A DNA stretch of 64,000 nt from Phanerochaete sordida. Taxonomy: Eukaryota; Basidiomycota; Agaricomycetes; Polyporales; Phanerochaetaceae. The stretch covers positions 310,001 through 374,000 of the forward strand of contig BPQB01000022.1 of assembly GCA_019973155.2 (NCBI GenBank), written 5' to 3'. The notes beneath the pieces are model-generated. The model did no database searches, was not told the DNA's origin, and saw only the letters and a program-made list of their open reading frames with translations. Positions within the stretch are counted from its first letter, which is position 1. Each line of letters starts with the position of its first letter. Positions 53,242-64,000 of the stretch are shown piece after piece. Position numbers and translations under genes: made by a program.

Positions 53242-55440
53242 ATGACACGGAGCGCATCCGAGTCGTCTCTAGCCTGGATACTTCGTCGTCCGTCATTGCG
53301 TGTCATGCTATACTTGGTCGTGATCACAGCCGTGCTAGCCTTCAAGTTGGTGCGCTTGCTCAGTAGCAGGCGAAGAAAGTCGCGCCACCTGCCTCCCGGG
53401 CCTAAACCGCTGCCCTTCATCGGGAACGCCCACTAAATACCGCTAGAGCAGGAATGGTTCAAGTTCAAGGAGTGGGGCGATATGTACGGTCAGCTGCCCC
53501 AGGATAGGACGTGGCTGGGCGCGCACTGACTCAGTTGGCCGAATCCTTCCAGGTGACCTCGTCAAGGTGGAGATCCCAGGGAACATGTTGTATCTCATCA
53601 ACAAACGCCACGTCGCGGACGAGCTCTTCGAGGCGCGCTCCGCGATCTACTGCAGCCGCCCGAACTTCGTCATGTCTGGCCTGTGCGTACTCGCTTCTCC
53701 GCTCTTCCCGCGCCTGAGCTGACTCACACGCAGGTCGGGCTGGAAGAACTCGATACCGACGCTCCCGTATGGCCCGCGCCTGCGCGAGTCGCGCAAGCTG
53801 CTGAAGAAGGGCATGGGCCCCGCCGCCGTGCGTACATATCACCCGTACATCAACCGCGAGATTCCGTTTTTCCTGCACAATATGCTGCGCGAGCCCGAGC
53901 GGTTTGTCGAGCACTACAACAGGTGCGTAGCGGTCCTTTGACATGACGTGTCAGCGGTGCTGACTATGCTGAGGGTAGGAATGCAGCGCGCATTGCGCTC
54001 AAAATCGCGTATGGGTATGAGGGCGTCACCGAGGACGAGAAGATCATCGAGGGTGGCGTGAAGGCGATGGGGGTCTTCTCAGCGACGACAGTGCCAGGCG
54101 CTTGGGCTGTGGACACGTTCCCCTTTCGTGCGTTTCTGCCCTGTATCATGGTCTGCGGATGCCTGCTCTAACCGGGCGCATATAGTGAGGTATATACCTT
54201 CTTGGTTTCCTGGTGCTGAGTTCCAGAGATACGCGAAGAGGGGGAAGAAAATCACGGATGAAGCTCTCGACACGCCATTCTACGAGGTCAAAAGGCGCAT
54301 GGTCTGTCGTCCTTAAACATACGCTATCCCTCCCTTCTCAAGGGAACCTTACCGTGACAGGCTAAGGGCACTGCAGATGGTTCATTTGCCTCGATGATGC
54401 TTCAAAGTGAAAAGTCGGATCCTGGCACGGAAGACATCATTAAGTGGTGCGCTACAGGAATATTTACGGGTGAGTGCGAACATTCCTTGCAGTAGATTTT
54501 AGCTCCAACGTCTGCCTCCAGGTCAATTCGAAACGGCAAGCGTCCATACATGCGTATAGCTTGCCTTCGTCTGATCAATCCAGCGCGACAGACAACTGCC
54601 ACCCTATCATGGTTCACCCTAGCCATGGCAAAGTGTCCAGAAGTGCAGAAGAAATCGCAGGGCATCATCGACAAGGTGGTGGGTAGGGAGCGGCTCCCTG
54701 AGGTGAGCGACAGGGACTCGCTGCCGTACATCTGGGCGATCATGCAGGAGGTCCTGCGCTGGCATCCGACTATTACCGCGGGTACGTCCAGTCAATGTGA
54801 GGTCTGCGTCTCAGAGCTGACAACCAAGGCAGTACCACACACCGCAGTAGCAGACGACGAATACCACGGGTACTTCGTGCCGGCGGGCACGACTGTGCTT
54901 GCGAACGTCTGGTGCGTGTTGTACGTGCGCCCTTGCCGCGGCGGCTCATGTGCTGCGCAGGGCGATCATGCACGACGAGAGCGTGTACCACGACGCGGAC
55001 AGGTTCATTCCAGAGCGCTTCTGCGACGAGGGAGCTCCGGATAGCCTGAGCGTCGCGTTTGGATTTGGCCGTAGGTACGCCTTTCTGCCGCTATACACTG
55101 TGTCCGGAAAGTGAATTGTGTCTGCAGGATATGTCCGGGCCTCGCCATCGCGCAGATCCATGTCTTCGTGACCATTGCGAGCATCCTCGCGACGTTCAAT
55201 ATTGAGCTGGCGCGCGACAGCGCGGGGAACGTCATCGAGCCGACCGAGGACGCGACGTCCGGCGTCATCAAGTAAGCACCATGCTCGTCGCCTACTACTT
55301 TCCTGAAGAAACGGTGCAGCTTCCCGAAGCCGTTCAAGGTTTCCATCACGCCCCGCTCGCCCGAGGCTATCGAGCTCATCAAGCGGTCGGTGGAGCACTC
55401 CAGGACGCTGCCCGACAAACTCGAGATGTACTCCGAGTGA
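53242..55440 (+). pseudogene. Cytochrome P450 with in-frame nonsense codon
   Basis: A full-length fungal microsomal P450 structure of 532 codons. Exons: 53242-53488, 53553-53682, 53734-53922, 53979-54127, 54186-54301, 54361-54469, 54584-54781, 54833-54911, 54961-55074, 55128-55271, 55320-55440. It has an N-terminal anchor, the LPPGPKPLPFIGNAH hinge, ExxR as EVLR, DADRFIPERF, and the heme motif FGFGRRICPG (Cys 446). However, codon 65 is TAA (53434-53436), exactly where relatives continue GNAH-(Q)-x-PL. All other exons stay open and every splice site looks usable, so inactivation would be recent (one base change from CAA). The I-helix reads GARQTT instead of the usual GxDTT, which may also matter. 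A sequencing error or stop readthrough are the alternatives. Confidence 0.85.
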
Positions 55441-56838
55441 TCCCGGGGTGGCCGAGCGCGCGACGGGCTTCGGCGGCTGGCGTCTCCGGCGGGGCTGCGG
55501 TGTCCGGGGTACCTACTTGTCGGATCAGGCGCCACAAGGACGTCGGCACCGGAGCGGCGAGGCATTGATTCCGGGCGGCGCGCCGCCATTGTACAGCATG
55601 CACTTGTATCCCGCTATTGCGCGCAGCAAAAAATGATGAAATACACTGATATTTATTTTCAAGTGACTTGTGTCGATACTCAGCAAATTGGAGACAAGAA
55701 CCCGCTCGCTTCGAGTGCCAAGTATTGATGGTGGAAGGTGATGCTGCTGGCAAACCCGACTGTCTTCCTGAGGATTTCGTGCTCAAGCCGACGCTGCCTG
55801 GGATATGGTAGAAGAGCGCACTTGATAAACATTGCGTGGGATGTCGAGGAACCGCCGACAATGACTCAGATTCCAAAGCATGGGCGGCCTGCTCTGCCGC
55901 GGGAGTTTGCGGCTTTGCAGGTCGCGTTCGAAGCCGTGAGACGCCTCGAGGCGCACAGTTCCCAAGCCGGAGCGACGGCAGAGCTCGTCGGAGCGTTCTG
56001 CGCGCGGCAGGGACCGCATATTCAAGCGTAAAGCCACCGTCGGAGCCGCAGCATCGAGTCAGTGCTCACAGCGTGGGCAGCAGCCACCTGTCACTTGCTG
56101 ATGGTTGTCGGCAGGCAACACGTCAGCCCGGCGGCTCGAAAGTTTGGCCTTTGCAGTCAGTTGTAACGCTAGCGAAATTACGTGCCTGTGAGGCGGCCGG
56201 CGCCGTAGGGTGATGCCTGTGAGCAATCTAGGGTTGCCGGTTGTGACTAGCCTGTGTCACAGGCCAGAAATTCCCACCACGAGCGCAGGTGGGGAATGGT
56301 AATTCCCAGCTTGTCAGCCGGTGCGAGGGAGAAGCTGTCTGTGACCAGGCAGTGGATTGTGTGCCAGTGGCGTGTTCACTGTCGCAGATTGCTGTGGAGG
56401 GACCGCATTAACATAACGAAAATGTCATTGTAATGATAACGACTGACGTACTCCATGTGGTCGCATCTCAACAGGCAGGTGCAGACATCCCCGGAGGATG
56501 AGTCAAGCTCGGCAGCGAGCCAGCGTTAAACGAAGACGCAGGACGATTCGCCCGTACGATACAAGAGCTAGATAGTATGCGGACCGTGAGCATAGCACGT
56601 ATCGTATGCACTTTCAAACTGGAGAGACGTACGATTGTACAGCGGCTACAGCACGCACGGACGCTGGCCAGCGTCGGAAGACGCGAAAACGGACACAGCC
56701 TGGGCGCCTCCGGACTGCGCGCCGGGGCTGGCCGCGGCGCGGAGCTACGGACGAAGCCACGCGGCGGCTCCGAGGCCGAGGCCGCCAGGCGCCCGTCAAA
56801 CACGCCTCGAAGATGGCGCGCATGACTCGAGAGCGGTT
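55441..56838. other. Gene-poor region, first part
   Basis: 3' flank of the P450 gene and further sequence without any gene I can support. Confidence 0.5.
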
Positions 56839-59335
56839 CGTATAAAACAGCCCCTCCCAAGTCCCACGTTTCTCTGACCTTCCCCCTCCGCTCCTGTCCC
56901 GTCCGTCCCGCCCTCGTTCCCGCTATTTTCCCACGATCTTGCTCTTATATGCGCGTCGAGAGGCGTCGGGCGGCCTGAACAAAGTCTCTAGAATGCAACG
57001 AACCGTGTGAACTACCTGCCTTTGCGGGAGCGCCTCCCCGACGCACGCGGTGACGACAAGCGGCGGTCATCGTGGCTTTTCAAACATAGCTCGACGGAGG
57101 TTGGAGCAAGGAGGGCTTGATGATTGTGCCGAGAGCGGCCGTCAGGTGAGTGCGCCCACCTTGTCAGCTCATTCTCCCAGCACGTGTTGCACCGTGGGTG
57201 ACGCGTCGTACCACGCGCCGTACTTCCGGCAACTCTCAAGCCACGAATTCGCGGTGCCGACCGTCTGGGCGAGGGCCGCACGGTGCACCGGAGAGCTTGG
57301 ATGCTTGTCGGGTTTTCAAGACGAATCGAGAGATGCGGCCAATTGGTGAGCATTGTTGCCTCGATTATTCTCGGGTGCTCTGAACGTCCGCCGCCAGCTT
57401 CGCGGCACGCCCCCCGACGCGCAGTCCACGATCATGACGAGCATGGATCATCGCCGCCTTTCAAACATGGTTCGACGTAGGCCGGAATGGTTTGCATCGA
57501 GGAACTGATGGATGTACCGAGCGCGGCCGTCATGTGCGTGTGCCTCCTTGCTCTCCCAGCACGTGCTGCATTCGCGAGCGACGCGTCGTGACCACGCGTC
57601 ATGCGACATCAACACAAACCTGTCGAGGGGGATCGATTATTTTGAAGCATTGGTGAGTAATATCCCGCACTCGCGTGCTCATCTCCGTCAACTTCGCAGG
57701 ATGACGATCCCTGCGGCCTCGTCGGCCCAAGAAGCCTCGCAGACGCTGCAGCGCCCCGACCGTCCCCTCCGCCGGTCGCTCTGTGGCCTACAAGGCTGCA
57801 TCGCGCACAGCCCCGCCGCGAACTCTGTTACAATGAAGCGCACGCCGTGCAAGCTTCGCGGAATCGACGCTCCCCACATCCGCCTTCTGTACGCAAGCCG
57901 TGCTTGGTCATCGGCCTGGACCGCGCCGCACTGACTCGCCGTGACTCTCGTTCCCAGGGCCGCAAGGCACGTTCTCGGGCGAGCACACGGTACCCATCAG
58001 TGATATGCAAGCCGTGCCGGTTCGCCAGCAAGCTCGCATTGATCGCGCCACGCTTGCCTGTGCTTTGCGACGCGCGTCGCGGCTTCGTGCGATGTCGTCG
58101 GCGCGCGGGGCTGGGCACAGGGCAGTGTGGGCCGCGGACGACGCAGCGACGCGGGCCGCGGGCGAGCGCATTTCGCCGCGCGACGGTCACAAGGACGCGC
58201 CGCCGCCTCATCTCGCGGGTGCGCCATGCATGTGAAGCACAAGCCAGCAAGTCAGCGCGCGAGCAGTGCGCCATCTGCGCACCGTCCGCGCGGTCTCGCA
58301 GAGGTCTCGCATGGGGATCCCGGGACCTCGATCGCAGAAGCTCCCGGCGCTCCGACCGCCTGCGGTGGACCTTTCGTGTGCGTGTCCTTGCGGGGCCCGC
58401 GATTCTGCGACTGCGACGCTGCGGCCACGTCCGCGGGAGGCGGCGCGCAGGGCGCAGGGCGCAGGACACGACGCGGGTGCGCAGCCTGGGCTTCTCGCAC
58501 CATCCACAGGCTTCGCGTCGGCGACGCGTCAGCCCGCGGGTGCTGCGAGCTGGCCAGGCAAGTGCCAGGCACACAGCGTGCGCACGGCGGGAAGGACAGG
58601 CCGCAGGCGATTGAACTTTGCCCACCGGTTTCATCGATATCAGGGCCTGCGGGCGGGCGCTGCGCCGCCCCGAAAATGAGCTGTGGGGGTTCCGCATGCG
58701 CCGCTCCCCGCATTCCGAGTTCCTGGCTGTTCTGCGGAGCTCGGGCGATAAGTGGCAGGAGCTCGGATGGTTGGGATTTCTGGCCACAGTGAGGGGGCTG
58801 CGTGGGTCGCTGAGGAGGTACGACGAGGCCGTACTGCTGTGCGCCCCGCCCGATAATCTCTGGGTCTGCAGGAGGGGTCGCTGGCGGGGTGTCGGGGCGC
58901 GGGGTGCCTTGGCGGTCCTTATCTCTGCACAGCCGCGAGGACGGTCGCGTAATTAGACGCGGGACGCGTCCGACGTCCGCGAAGACGCCCGTGCCGGACG
59001 CCCAGGGCGGGGGATTGGTCATCGGTGAGTTGCTATTTGAGGAAGGTGCGACGTGACTCGGGTCGCCGCACAGCTTCGGGGCCGCGTCGCAGCCTGACTC
59101 CCGTTGCCGCTTCTGGGCATCTGGGCCTCCCAGTCCGCGTCGTCCAATATTCTGTAACAATTCCGCGCACAACACACTCGCGTTCTGCGTCGCTTTGAGC
59201 AGGATTGAGACGTTGGGAGCTTGTGTTCGGACGTGTTCGGCCGTTTAATTAGCTTGGGTTGCAAATTTCGCGAGGGGATCGCTGCTTTTTCGAGGTGCTG
59301 TGGGAACGGCCTGAGTGAGCGCCTCTGGGTCTCAA
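56839..59335. other. GC-rich region with promoter-like start and diverged tandem repeat
   Basis: A TATAAAA motif at about 56840 and a CT-rich tract at 56865-56940 look like a promoter. Downstream are intron-like donors and acceptors (for example GTGAGT after 57652 to CAG near 57699) and a diverged tandem repeat. From 57.8 to 58.9 kb open frames run on both strands because of high GC, without protein-like motifs. It may be an unrecognised gene or a long leader of the bZIP gene; I cannot decide. Confidence 0.35.
57034..57600 (+). repeat. Diverged tandem repeat (two copies)
   Basis: Copy 1 about 57034-57220, copy 2 about 57411-57600. Shared words in order: CCCCGACGC, CTTTCAAACAT, GCGGCCGTCA, CTCCCAGCACGTG, GACGCGTCGT and CCACGCG. 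Each copy has a CACGTG E-box. Confidence 0.65.
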
Positions 59336-59344
59336 ATGCTGTGA
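59336..59344 (+). promoter_or_regulatory. Two-codon upstream ORF of the bZIP gene
   Basis: ATG CTG TGA, the only ATG I find in the roughly 500 bases before the bZIP start at 59594. Its position resembles the short upstream ORFs that control translation of yeast GCN4 and filamentous-fungal cpc-1. Confidence 0.45.
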
Positions 59345-59453
59345 GTTCAGGCGATAAAACCCCTTGCGAGTCACCGCCCGACTCTCCTTGTCTTTCCCTC
59401 TCCCATACCCTCACTCAACTACTCGGACAGTCCAGCAGCTGTTCGCGTAGATC

Positions 59454-59460
59454 TGACTCA
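59454..59460 (+). promoter_or_regulatory. Perfect Gcn4/AP-1 site TGACTCA
   Basis: TGACTCA about 135 bases upstream of the bZIP start; partial TGACTC sites also lie near 59054 and 59094. This is the sequence such bZIP factors themselves bind, so autoregulation is plausible. If transcription starts further upstream, the site falls in the leader. Confidence 0.45.
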
Positions 59461-59593
59461 GTCCCTAGGACCCGCAGTGAGTGCTCCCGCTTGTCTCTTG
59501 CTTTGTGTCCGCCCATTGGCGCCGTTGTATCACACAAAAGATTCATCTCTTCGTGTGCAACTCGCCCTCGTATTCCCCCAACCCGCGGCCTCC

Positions 59594-61252
59594 ATGTCGT
59601 TCGGGCAAGCTATGTACTACGTTGAAGCGACCGCGGAACCCTCCTCGAGTAAGGGCTTGTCGCCAAGTCCGCTCTCGTTCGAGGCGCGTGTCAAGGCTGA
59701 AATGAGGACCCCTCGGCTCGACGCCTACGAGGCATTTCCGAGTCATCCTCAGGGCGAGCTCCATACGACGGCGGACACACTCCGTGCACAGTCTCCGAAC
59801 AGGAAACTAACCCCGTCCTCGCCTTTCAGACCCCACCGGCCGCCTAACGTGCTGCCACCAACTCCACGTCCTAACCCCACCGCCGCCTTGTTTCCTCAAC
59901 ATTACATACAACCTACGCATCACCCGCAGCAGGATGTTCTCCCTCTACTAAATCCGTCGTTTACCAACGACCCCACGGAAACTGCTGGCCATCATGGTTC
60001 CTCGCGTCCGTCAACTGAACAACTCCCGCCTTCGTGCGCCCACCCCTCTCAACATGTCTCGATAAACACCTCTTCGTGGACTTCGTCCCACCCGGTTTTC
60101 ACCACCACCTCAGCTCTCGCTGCCCACCATGGAATCCCTCAGTCTCTGCCCCCGGTTCCTCGCACTACCCGCTATCTATCAGAAAAGCCAGCCCCAGTAC
60201 CTTCCAGTTCCACTAATACGGACTTCGACTTCAACAACCTCGTCTCCGACTACTTGAATATGCTATCACACAAGCCAGCGGATCCCCTTACCGCGTCGTC
60301 TGGGTCGACCATGACCGACGACAACGCTGCTGCGCTGCAAGCAGTGCTGGAGGTCATCCAAGGTAGCCCGTTTGTTTCACGCGCCGTCTCTTGTTCTGAC
60401 GAATTCGCTCTCGTCACAGCCTCCCCCGAGTTCCAGCAGATGCAGGACTTTGGCGTGCTGACCGGCGACATGCCGGGCGACTACGACAGCTTCCTCACCT
60501 CGCCGATGGAGGAGTCGCCGTACGAGGACATGCTCCCCACGCCTGCCCTCGGCTCCGGTGACTTCGACTACCTCACTTCCCCCGCGATCGTCGACGCTGA
60601 CGACTTTGGTGCGTTCGCGCCGGATGCGCCCCTCTTTGGCAACGCGCGCTACCCGGCTGCGATCGTCGAGCCCGTCAAGGCCGTTCCGCCTCCGGTCCCC
60701 TCGGTCCAGCATCCAGTGGACTTCGACGTCGACGGCGACCTGTACACGATGTCGCCGGAGACCCCTGCGCTCGACCCAACGTCGCTCCAGACCTCGCCGC
60801 TCGCTACGCCCTACACCCCCTCCCTCGATACCCCTGCATCCGGCCCTCGTCGCAAGAACGCACCGACAGGGACGCGCAAAAACATTACGCCTGAGGCACT
60901 CGTTCCCTTCGACGCCCCTATCCAGTCGCGCAAGTATGTCACCCCTTCGGCCACTTCGCGCAAGGCGGTGCCGGCTGGGTTCGCGAAGAAGCGTGCGCGG
61001 TCGCAGGCGTTCGACGAGGAGGACGACGCTTCGCTCGACCCGAACGACCTCGACGCCATCGAGGCCAAGCGGAGACAAAACACGCTCGCTGCGCGCCGGA
61101 GTCGGAAGCGCAAGCTCGAGTACCAGCGCGAGCTCGAGTCGAACCTCGACAGGCTGCAGGACGAGAAGGAGCAGTGGAAGCAGAGGGCGCAGATGCTGGA
61201 GGAGGTGATGCGCAGCCACGGCATCGACGTGCCTTCGGCTCCCGCCTTCTAA
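59594..61252 (+). CDS. bZIP transcription factor, Gcn4/Cpc1 type
   Basis: Predicted 533-aa nuclear activator of the general amino-acid control type. Exons 59594-60362 and 60420-61252. Start ATG at 59594 (MSFGQAMYYVEA); the frame is open further 5' but without ATG. Long Pro/Ser/Thr-rich N-terminus, acidic/aromatic activation-like segments (DMPGDYDSFLTSPMEESPYE, SGDFDYLTSPAI), then a C-terminal bZIP with NTLAARRSRKRKLEYQRELE at 477-496, almost identical to the basic region of Gcn4 (NTEAARRSRARK), and a short leucine zipper. The 57-nt intron 60363-60419 is a multiple of three and free of stops, so the unspliced reading also stays open. Confidence 0.88.
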   Translation: MSFGQAMYYVEATAEPSSSKGLSPSPLSFEARVKAEMRTPRLDAYEAFPSHPQGELHTTADTLRAQSPNRKLTPSSPFRPHRPPNVLPPTPRPNPTAALFPQHYIQPTHHPQQDVLPLLNPSFTNDPTETAGHHGSSRPSTEQLPPSCAHPSQHVSINTSSWTSSHPVFTTTSALAAHHGIPQSLPPVPRTTRYLSEKPAPVPSSSTNTDFDFNNLVSDYLNMLSHKPADPLTASSGSTMTDDNAAALQAVLEVIQGSPFVSRAVSCSDEFALVTASPEFQQMQDFGVLTGDMPGDYDSFLTSPMEESPYEDMLPTPALGSGDFDYLTSPAIVDADDFGAFAPDAPLFGNARYPAAIVEPVKAVPPPVPSVQHPVDFDVDGDLYTMSPETPALDPTSLQTSPLATPYTPSLDTPASGPRRKNAPTGTRKNITPEALVPFDAPIQSRKYVTPSATSRKAVPAGFAKKRARSQAFDEEDDASLDPNDLDAIEAKRRQNTLAARRSRKRKLEYQRELESNLDRLQDEKEQWKQRAQMLEEVMRSHGIDVPSAPAF

Positions 61253-61903
61253 GCTCGCGACGCTCACCATCGCTCGGACACTCTTCATGATTTGTATTCA
61301 TTTCCTTTGTCTCTCTTGTTGAAGCCGTCGCTCAGTATCTGACGGCCTTCGGTACTCCCCGTCTCGTCTTTCTGAACCATCATTCCCCACCCACTTGCTC
61401 CGGAGTATCGTCGTACCCCCATCCCCAGCAGCACGTTAGGTGTCCTGCTCAAGGTCTCTTCGTTTTATGCTCATCATCTCTTACATTCGTCGTCCGCTAG
61501 CCGTAGTTGAGACGTCTACCTTTTCCCTCTATGACCCTCTCGCATGCATGTACATGTCCCGTCGCACAGGTTTTGTGTCACGCAATGATGATAAAAGTGA
61601 TTTTCCTGTGATATTTCTTCGTCGTGAGCAAGTGTGAGATGAGTTGCTTGAGTTTGTCTCGAAGGGAAAGCCATCCGAGGTTGCCTCGCGGGGTGCGAAA
61701 GCCGACGTGGAGTGAACTCGGAAAATTGGTACTGGGTCGCGGTCGTCTCGCGAATGCGACCCTCATCTTCACCTTTACCGTCATCCTCTTCAACAGCCTC
61801 CTCGACTTCAGCGTCGATAGAGTTAGGCAGGGCAACTTCCGGTCATACACGCCGTATCAGCGCAGGGCGTGCGAAGGCGCTGCTGCAGGAGCAGGAGGGA
61901 ACC
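61253..61903. other. Intergenic and leader
   Basis: 3' flank of the bZIP gene and leader of the GDPase gene. The GDPase frame is open upstream, with an ATG at about 61754 that could extend the protein. No separate gene seen. Confidence 0.5.
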
Positions 61904-63670
61904 ATGTTCTCGCCACGTACCAGCAACTACGAGCGACTCGAGAACGGCATGGGCCCGTCTCGCATGGCCGGCGTGCGTAGATTCGGATGGAAGAAGTTCG
62001 CGATAGGAGCGGTCGTTGTCATCGGGCTCGTCTGGGTCTTTGGCCCGCGGAAGGAGGATATTATCCCGGAGAAGTACATCCCATGTGCGTGCTGCGTCCT
62101 CGCTACCCCATGTCTATCTCATCCCCCGCCTAGCATTCCCAAAATCGCCATTCAATGACGCAGAAGAGCCGTCAGTGCGCCCACCACCTATACCCACGCA
62201 CCCGACGATTGACCCGCCGCACGGAGACGACGACGTCGGCGTCGTACAGCCGTCAGTGCCGCGGCCGACTTCGCCTGCGACAGACCCAGACCCTGCGAAG
62301 ACGGTATACTGCACACGGCCATTCAAACCTGAGCTTCCCCTCGTGCAGTACGCACTCATGATCGACGCTGGTTCGACCGGCTCGCGCATCCACATCTACA
62401 AGTTCAACAACTGCGGCGCGTCCCCCGGCTACGAATACGAGGTCTTCAAGCAGATCAACCCGGGTCTTTCGTCGTACGCCGGCAAGCCGCTCGACGCTGC
62501 ACAGAGCCTCGATGTCCTCCTCGACGAGGCGGTCTCGGTCGTGCCGAAGGAGCTGCAGCGCTGCACGCCCGTCGCGGTCAAGGCTACTGCTGGTCTGCGT
62601 CTCCTCGGCGCCGCGCAAAGCGAAGAGATCCTCGAAGCCGTGCGCCATCGGCTGCACGAGAAGTACCCCTTCAGCCTGCAGGACAAGGACGGCGTCGTGA
62701 TCATGGACGGCAAGGACGAGGGCGTCTTCGCGTGGATTACGGCGAACTACCTCATGAACACGATCCGCGCGGACACCCCCGTCGACACGCCGACGTACGC
62801 CGTGCTCGACCTTGGCGGTGCGTCGACGCAGATCGTCTTCGAGCCCGTCTTCGCGTCGGACCAGCCCGAGAGCTCCCTCGCGGAGGGCGACCACAAGTAC
62901 GATCTCGCCTTCGGCGGGCGCGCGCACGTCCTCTACCAGCACTCGTACCTTGGCTACGGCCTTATGCGTGCACGCAAGTCGGTGCACCGCCTCGTCGACT
63001 TCATGAGTTCGATTCAGCCCGCCGCGCCCGGCGGTGCGGTCGCCAACCCATGCCTCGCCAAGGGTACCACCCGCACGGTCGAGGTTGAGGACGAGCGACT
63101 TGGTACGGCGAGAAACGTTACCATGGTCGGTGCGGATGTCGGTTCATTCGAGGCGTGCAACCGCGTGATGCAGCTCGTCATGGCCAAGGATGCGTAAGTG
63201 CAGTGCTCCATAACGCGTGTAAGCCTCGCTGATGAAAGTGTAGGGTATGCGAGGTCAAGCCGTGTTCATTCAACGGCGTGTATCAGCCGTCGCTCCTCGA
63301 CACCTTCCCGAACGGCAAGATCCTGCTCCTCTCGTACTTCTACGACCGCCTGCGGCCGCTGCTGCCCGAAGGCGCCAGCGCGCCACCAATCACGGTGTCG
63401 ACGCTCGCGCGGCTCGCCGAGGAGCTCTGCCAGGGCAAGCCCGCGTGGGAGGCGCACTGGGGCGGCGACGACAGCCTCATGTTCGAACTCGAGGACCGCC
63501 CGGAATGGTGCCTCGACATGACGTTCATGCACGCGCTGCTGCGCCTCGGATACGAGTTCGACGATGGCCGCGTCGTCGAAATTGGCAAGCAGATCGACGG
63601 CACTGAGCTTGGCTGGTGCCTCGGCGCGACGATCGCAATGGTCGGCGCGGAGCTGACGTGTAGACTGTAG
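61904..63670 (+). CDS. GDA1: Golgi guanosine diphosphatase (GDA1/CD39 family)
   Basis: Type II Golgi enzyme that hydrolyses GDP (and UDP) released by glycosyltransferases, giving GMP for exchange with GDP-mannose import. Exons 61904-62084, 62134-63193 and 63244-63670 give 555 aa. Membrane anchor at residues 31-47 (FAIGAVVVIGLVWVFG), a Pro/Asp-rich stalk, then the apyrase conserved regions in order: ACR1 DAGSTGSRIHIY (138-149), ACR2 KATAGLRLLG, ACR3 EGVFAWITANYL, ACR4 VLDLGGASTQIVFE, and the C-terminal ELGWCLGA. C-terminal cysteines (VCEVKPCSFNG) fit lumenal disulfides. It supports protein and lipid mannosylation. The upstream in-frame ATG makes the start somewhat uncertain. Confidence 0.95.
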
Positions 63671-64000
63671 ACTCGATACTTTGTAACTCTCTGGATGCAC
63701 ACTTTGTATATGTTACAGTAGAACATGTTTGCACATTAATTTTTTCATTGCTATTTATCTTTCTCGACGTGCATGGCAAAGTAAGCGGTGGGCGATGGCC
63801 AAGTCTACTAGGCGCACTCGAAGCTTCACGAGAGTAGGGCTCTCACCCTGTGGGGGCTCTGCTGGCGAAGCTGTACCCCGCGGTCTCTAACGGACGGGTG
63901 GTACAGCACCTATTGAAAAGCGTGGCACATCTTCCACCATCCTGTGAACGTCGTCCAGTGCGGTAAGAACACGTTCCGCCGAAGCATACCGTTGTCCCAC
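63671..64000. other. Intergenic to window end
   Basis: 3' flank of the GDPase gene with an AT-rich stretch at 63700-63760. Nothing recognised. Confidence 0.5.

Noticed and set aside
37179..55440. Secondary-metabolite gene cluster (MFS, EamA, aminotransferase, P450)
   Set aside because: No synthase, synthetase or terpene cyclase is present, genes are far apart and interrupted by housekeeping genes such as the Rcf2-like one; proximity alone is not enough.
57847..59175. Overlapping frames of 221-319 codons on both strands
   Set aside because: High GC keeps several frames open at once; compositions are Arg/Pro/Ala-rich without motifs, so no single one is preferred.
1..64000. CRISPR arrays, operons, ribosome-binding sites, rRNA
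   Set aside because: The sequence is eukaryotic nuclear DNA with spliceosomal introns; none of these signals is present.

Overview
The window reads as nuclear DNA of a filamentous fungus, most likely a mushroom-forming basidiomycete (Agaricomycetes). Genes are broken by many short GT-AG introns (about 45-65 bp). The content fits too: small LysM secreted proteins, several F-box proteins, a microsomal P450, and MFS and EamA transporters alongside conserved housekeeping genes. There are no operons or bacterial-type signals. I assigned introns by eye, keeping the frame open and matching family motifs, and nearly every model below sums to a whole number of codons.

Layout. 1-155: 5' end of an unknown minus-strand gene. 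1.36-4.45 kb: Kha1-type K+/H+ antiporter. 4.96-5.61 kb: LysM protein 1. 6.18-7.55 kb: F-box protein A. 7.82-8.77 kb: a 956-bp element with terminal inverted repeats and tRNA-like modules at both ends. 8.75-16.55 kb: two MFS multidrug transporters with identical intron positions, enclosing a serine-rich secreted protein. 18.6-20.1 kb: uncharacterised 465-aa protein. 20.8-22.6 kb: NOP56. 23.3-26.3 kb: two convergent F-box proteins. 27.3-28.8 kb: Ydj1-type DnaJ with a CAAX end. 30.5-32.4 kb: tandem LysM proteins 2 and 3. 32.9-34.2 kb: near-identical 321-bp inverted repeat. 34.9-36.0 kb: GT8 glycosyltransferase. 37.2-39.0 kb: third MFS transporter. 40.3-48.1 kb: two EamA/DMT transporters enclosing a VIT-vWA protein. 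48.9-49.6 kb: HIG1-domain (Rcf2-like) protein. 49.9-51.7 kb: PLP aminotransferase. 53.2-55.4 kb: P450 with an in-frame stop. 55.4-59.6 kb: long gene-poor stretch. 59.6-61.3 kb: Gcn4-type bZIP. 61.9-63.7 kb: Golgi GDPase (GDA1/CD39).

How the genes relate. Housekeeping genes (NOP56, Ydj1, Rcf2, GDA1, Gcn4-like factor) are scattered among fast-evolving ones. I see no convincing biosynthetic cluster: transporters, aminotransferase and P450 are near one another but no core synthase is present. The main theme is local duplication (LysM 2/3, MFS 1/2, EamA 1/2) and mobile-element activity. The MFS1 gene carries both a putative MITE in an intron and an element end that supplies its last codons and stop.
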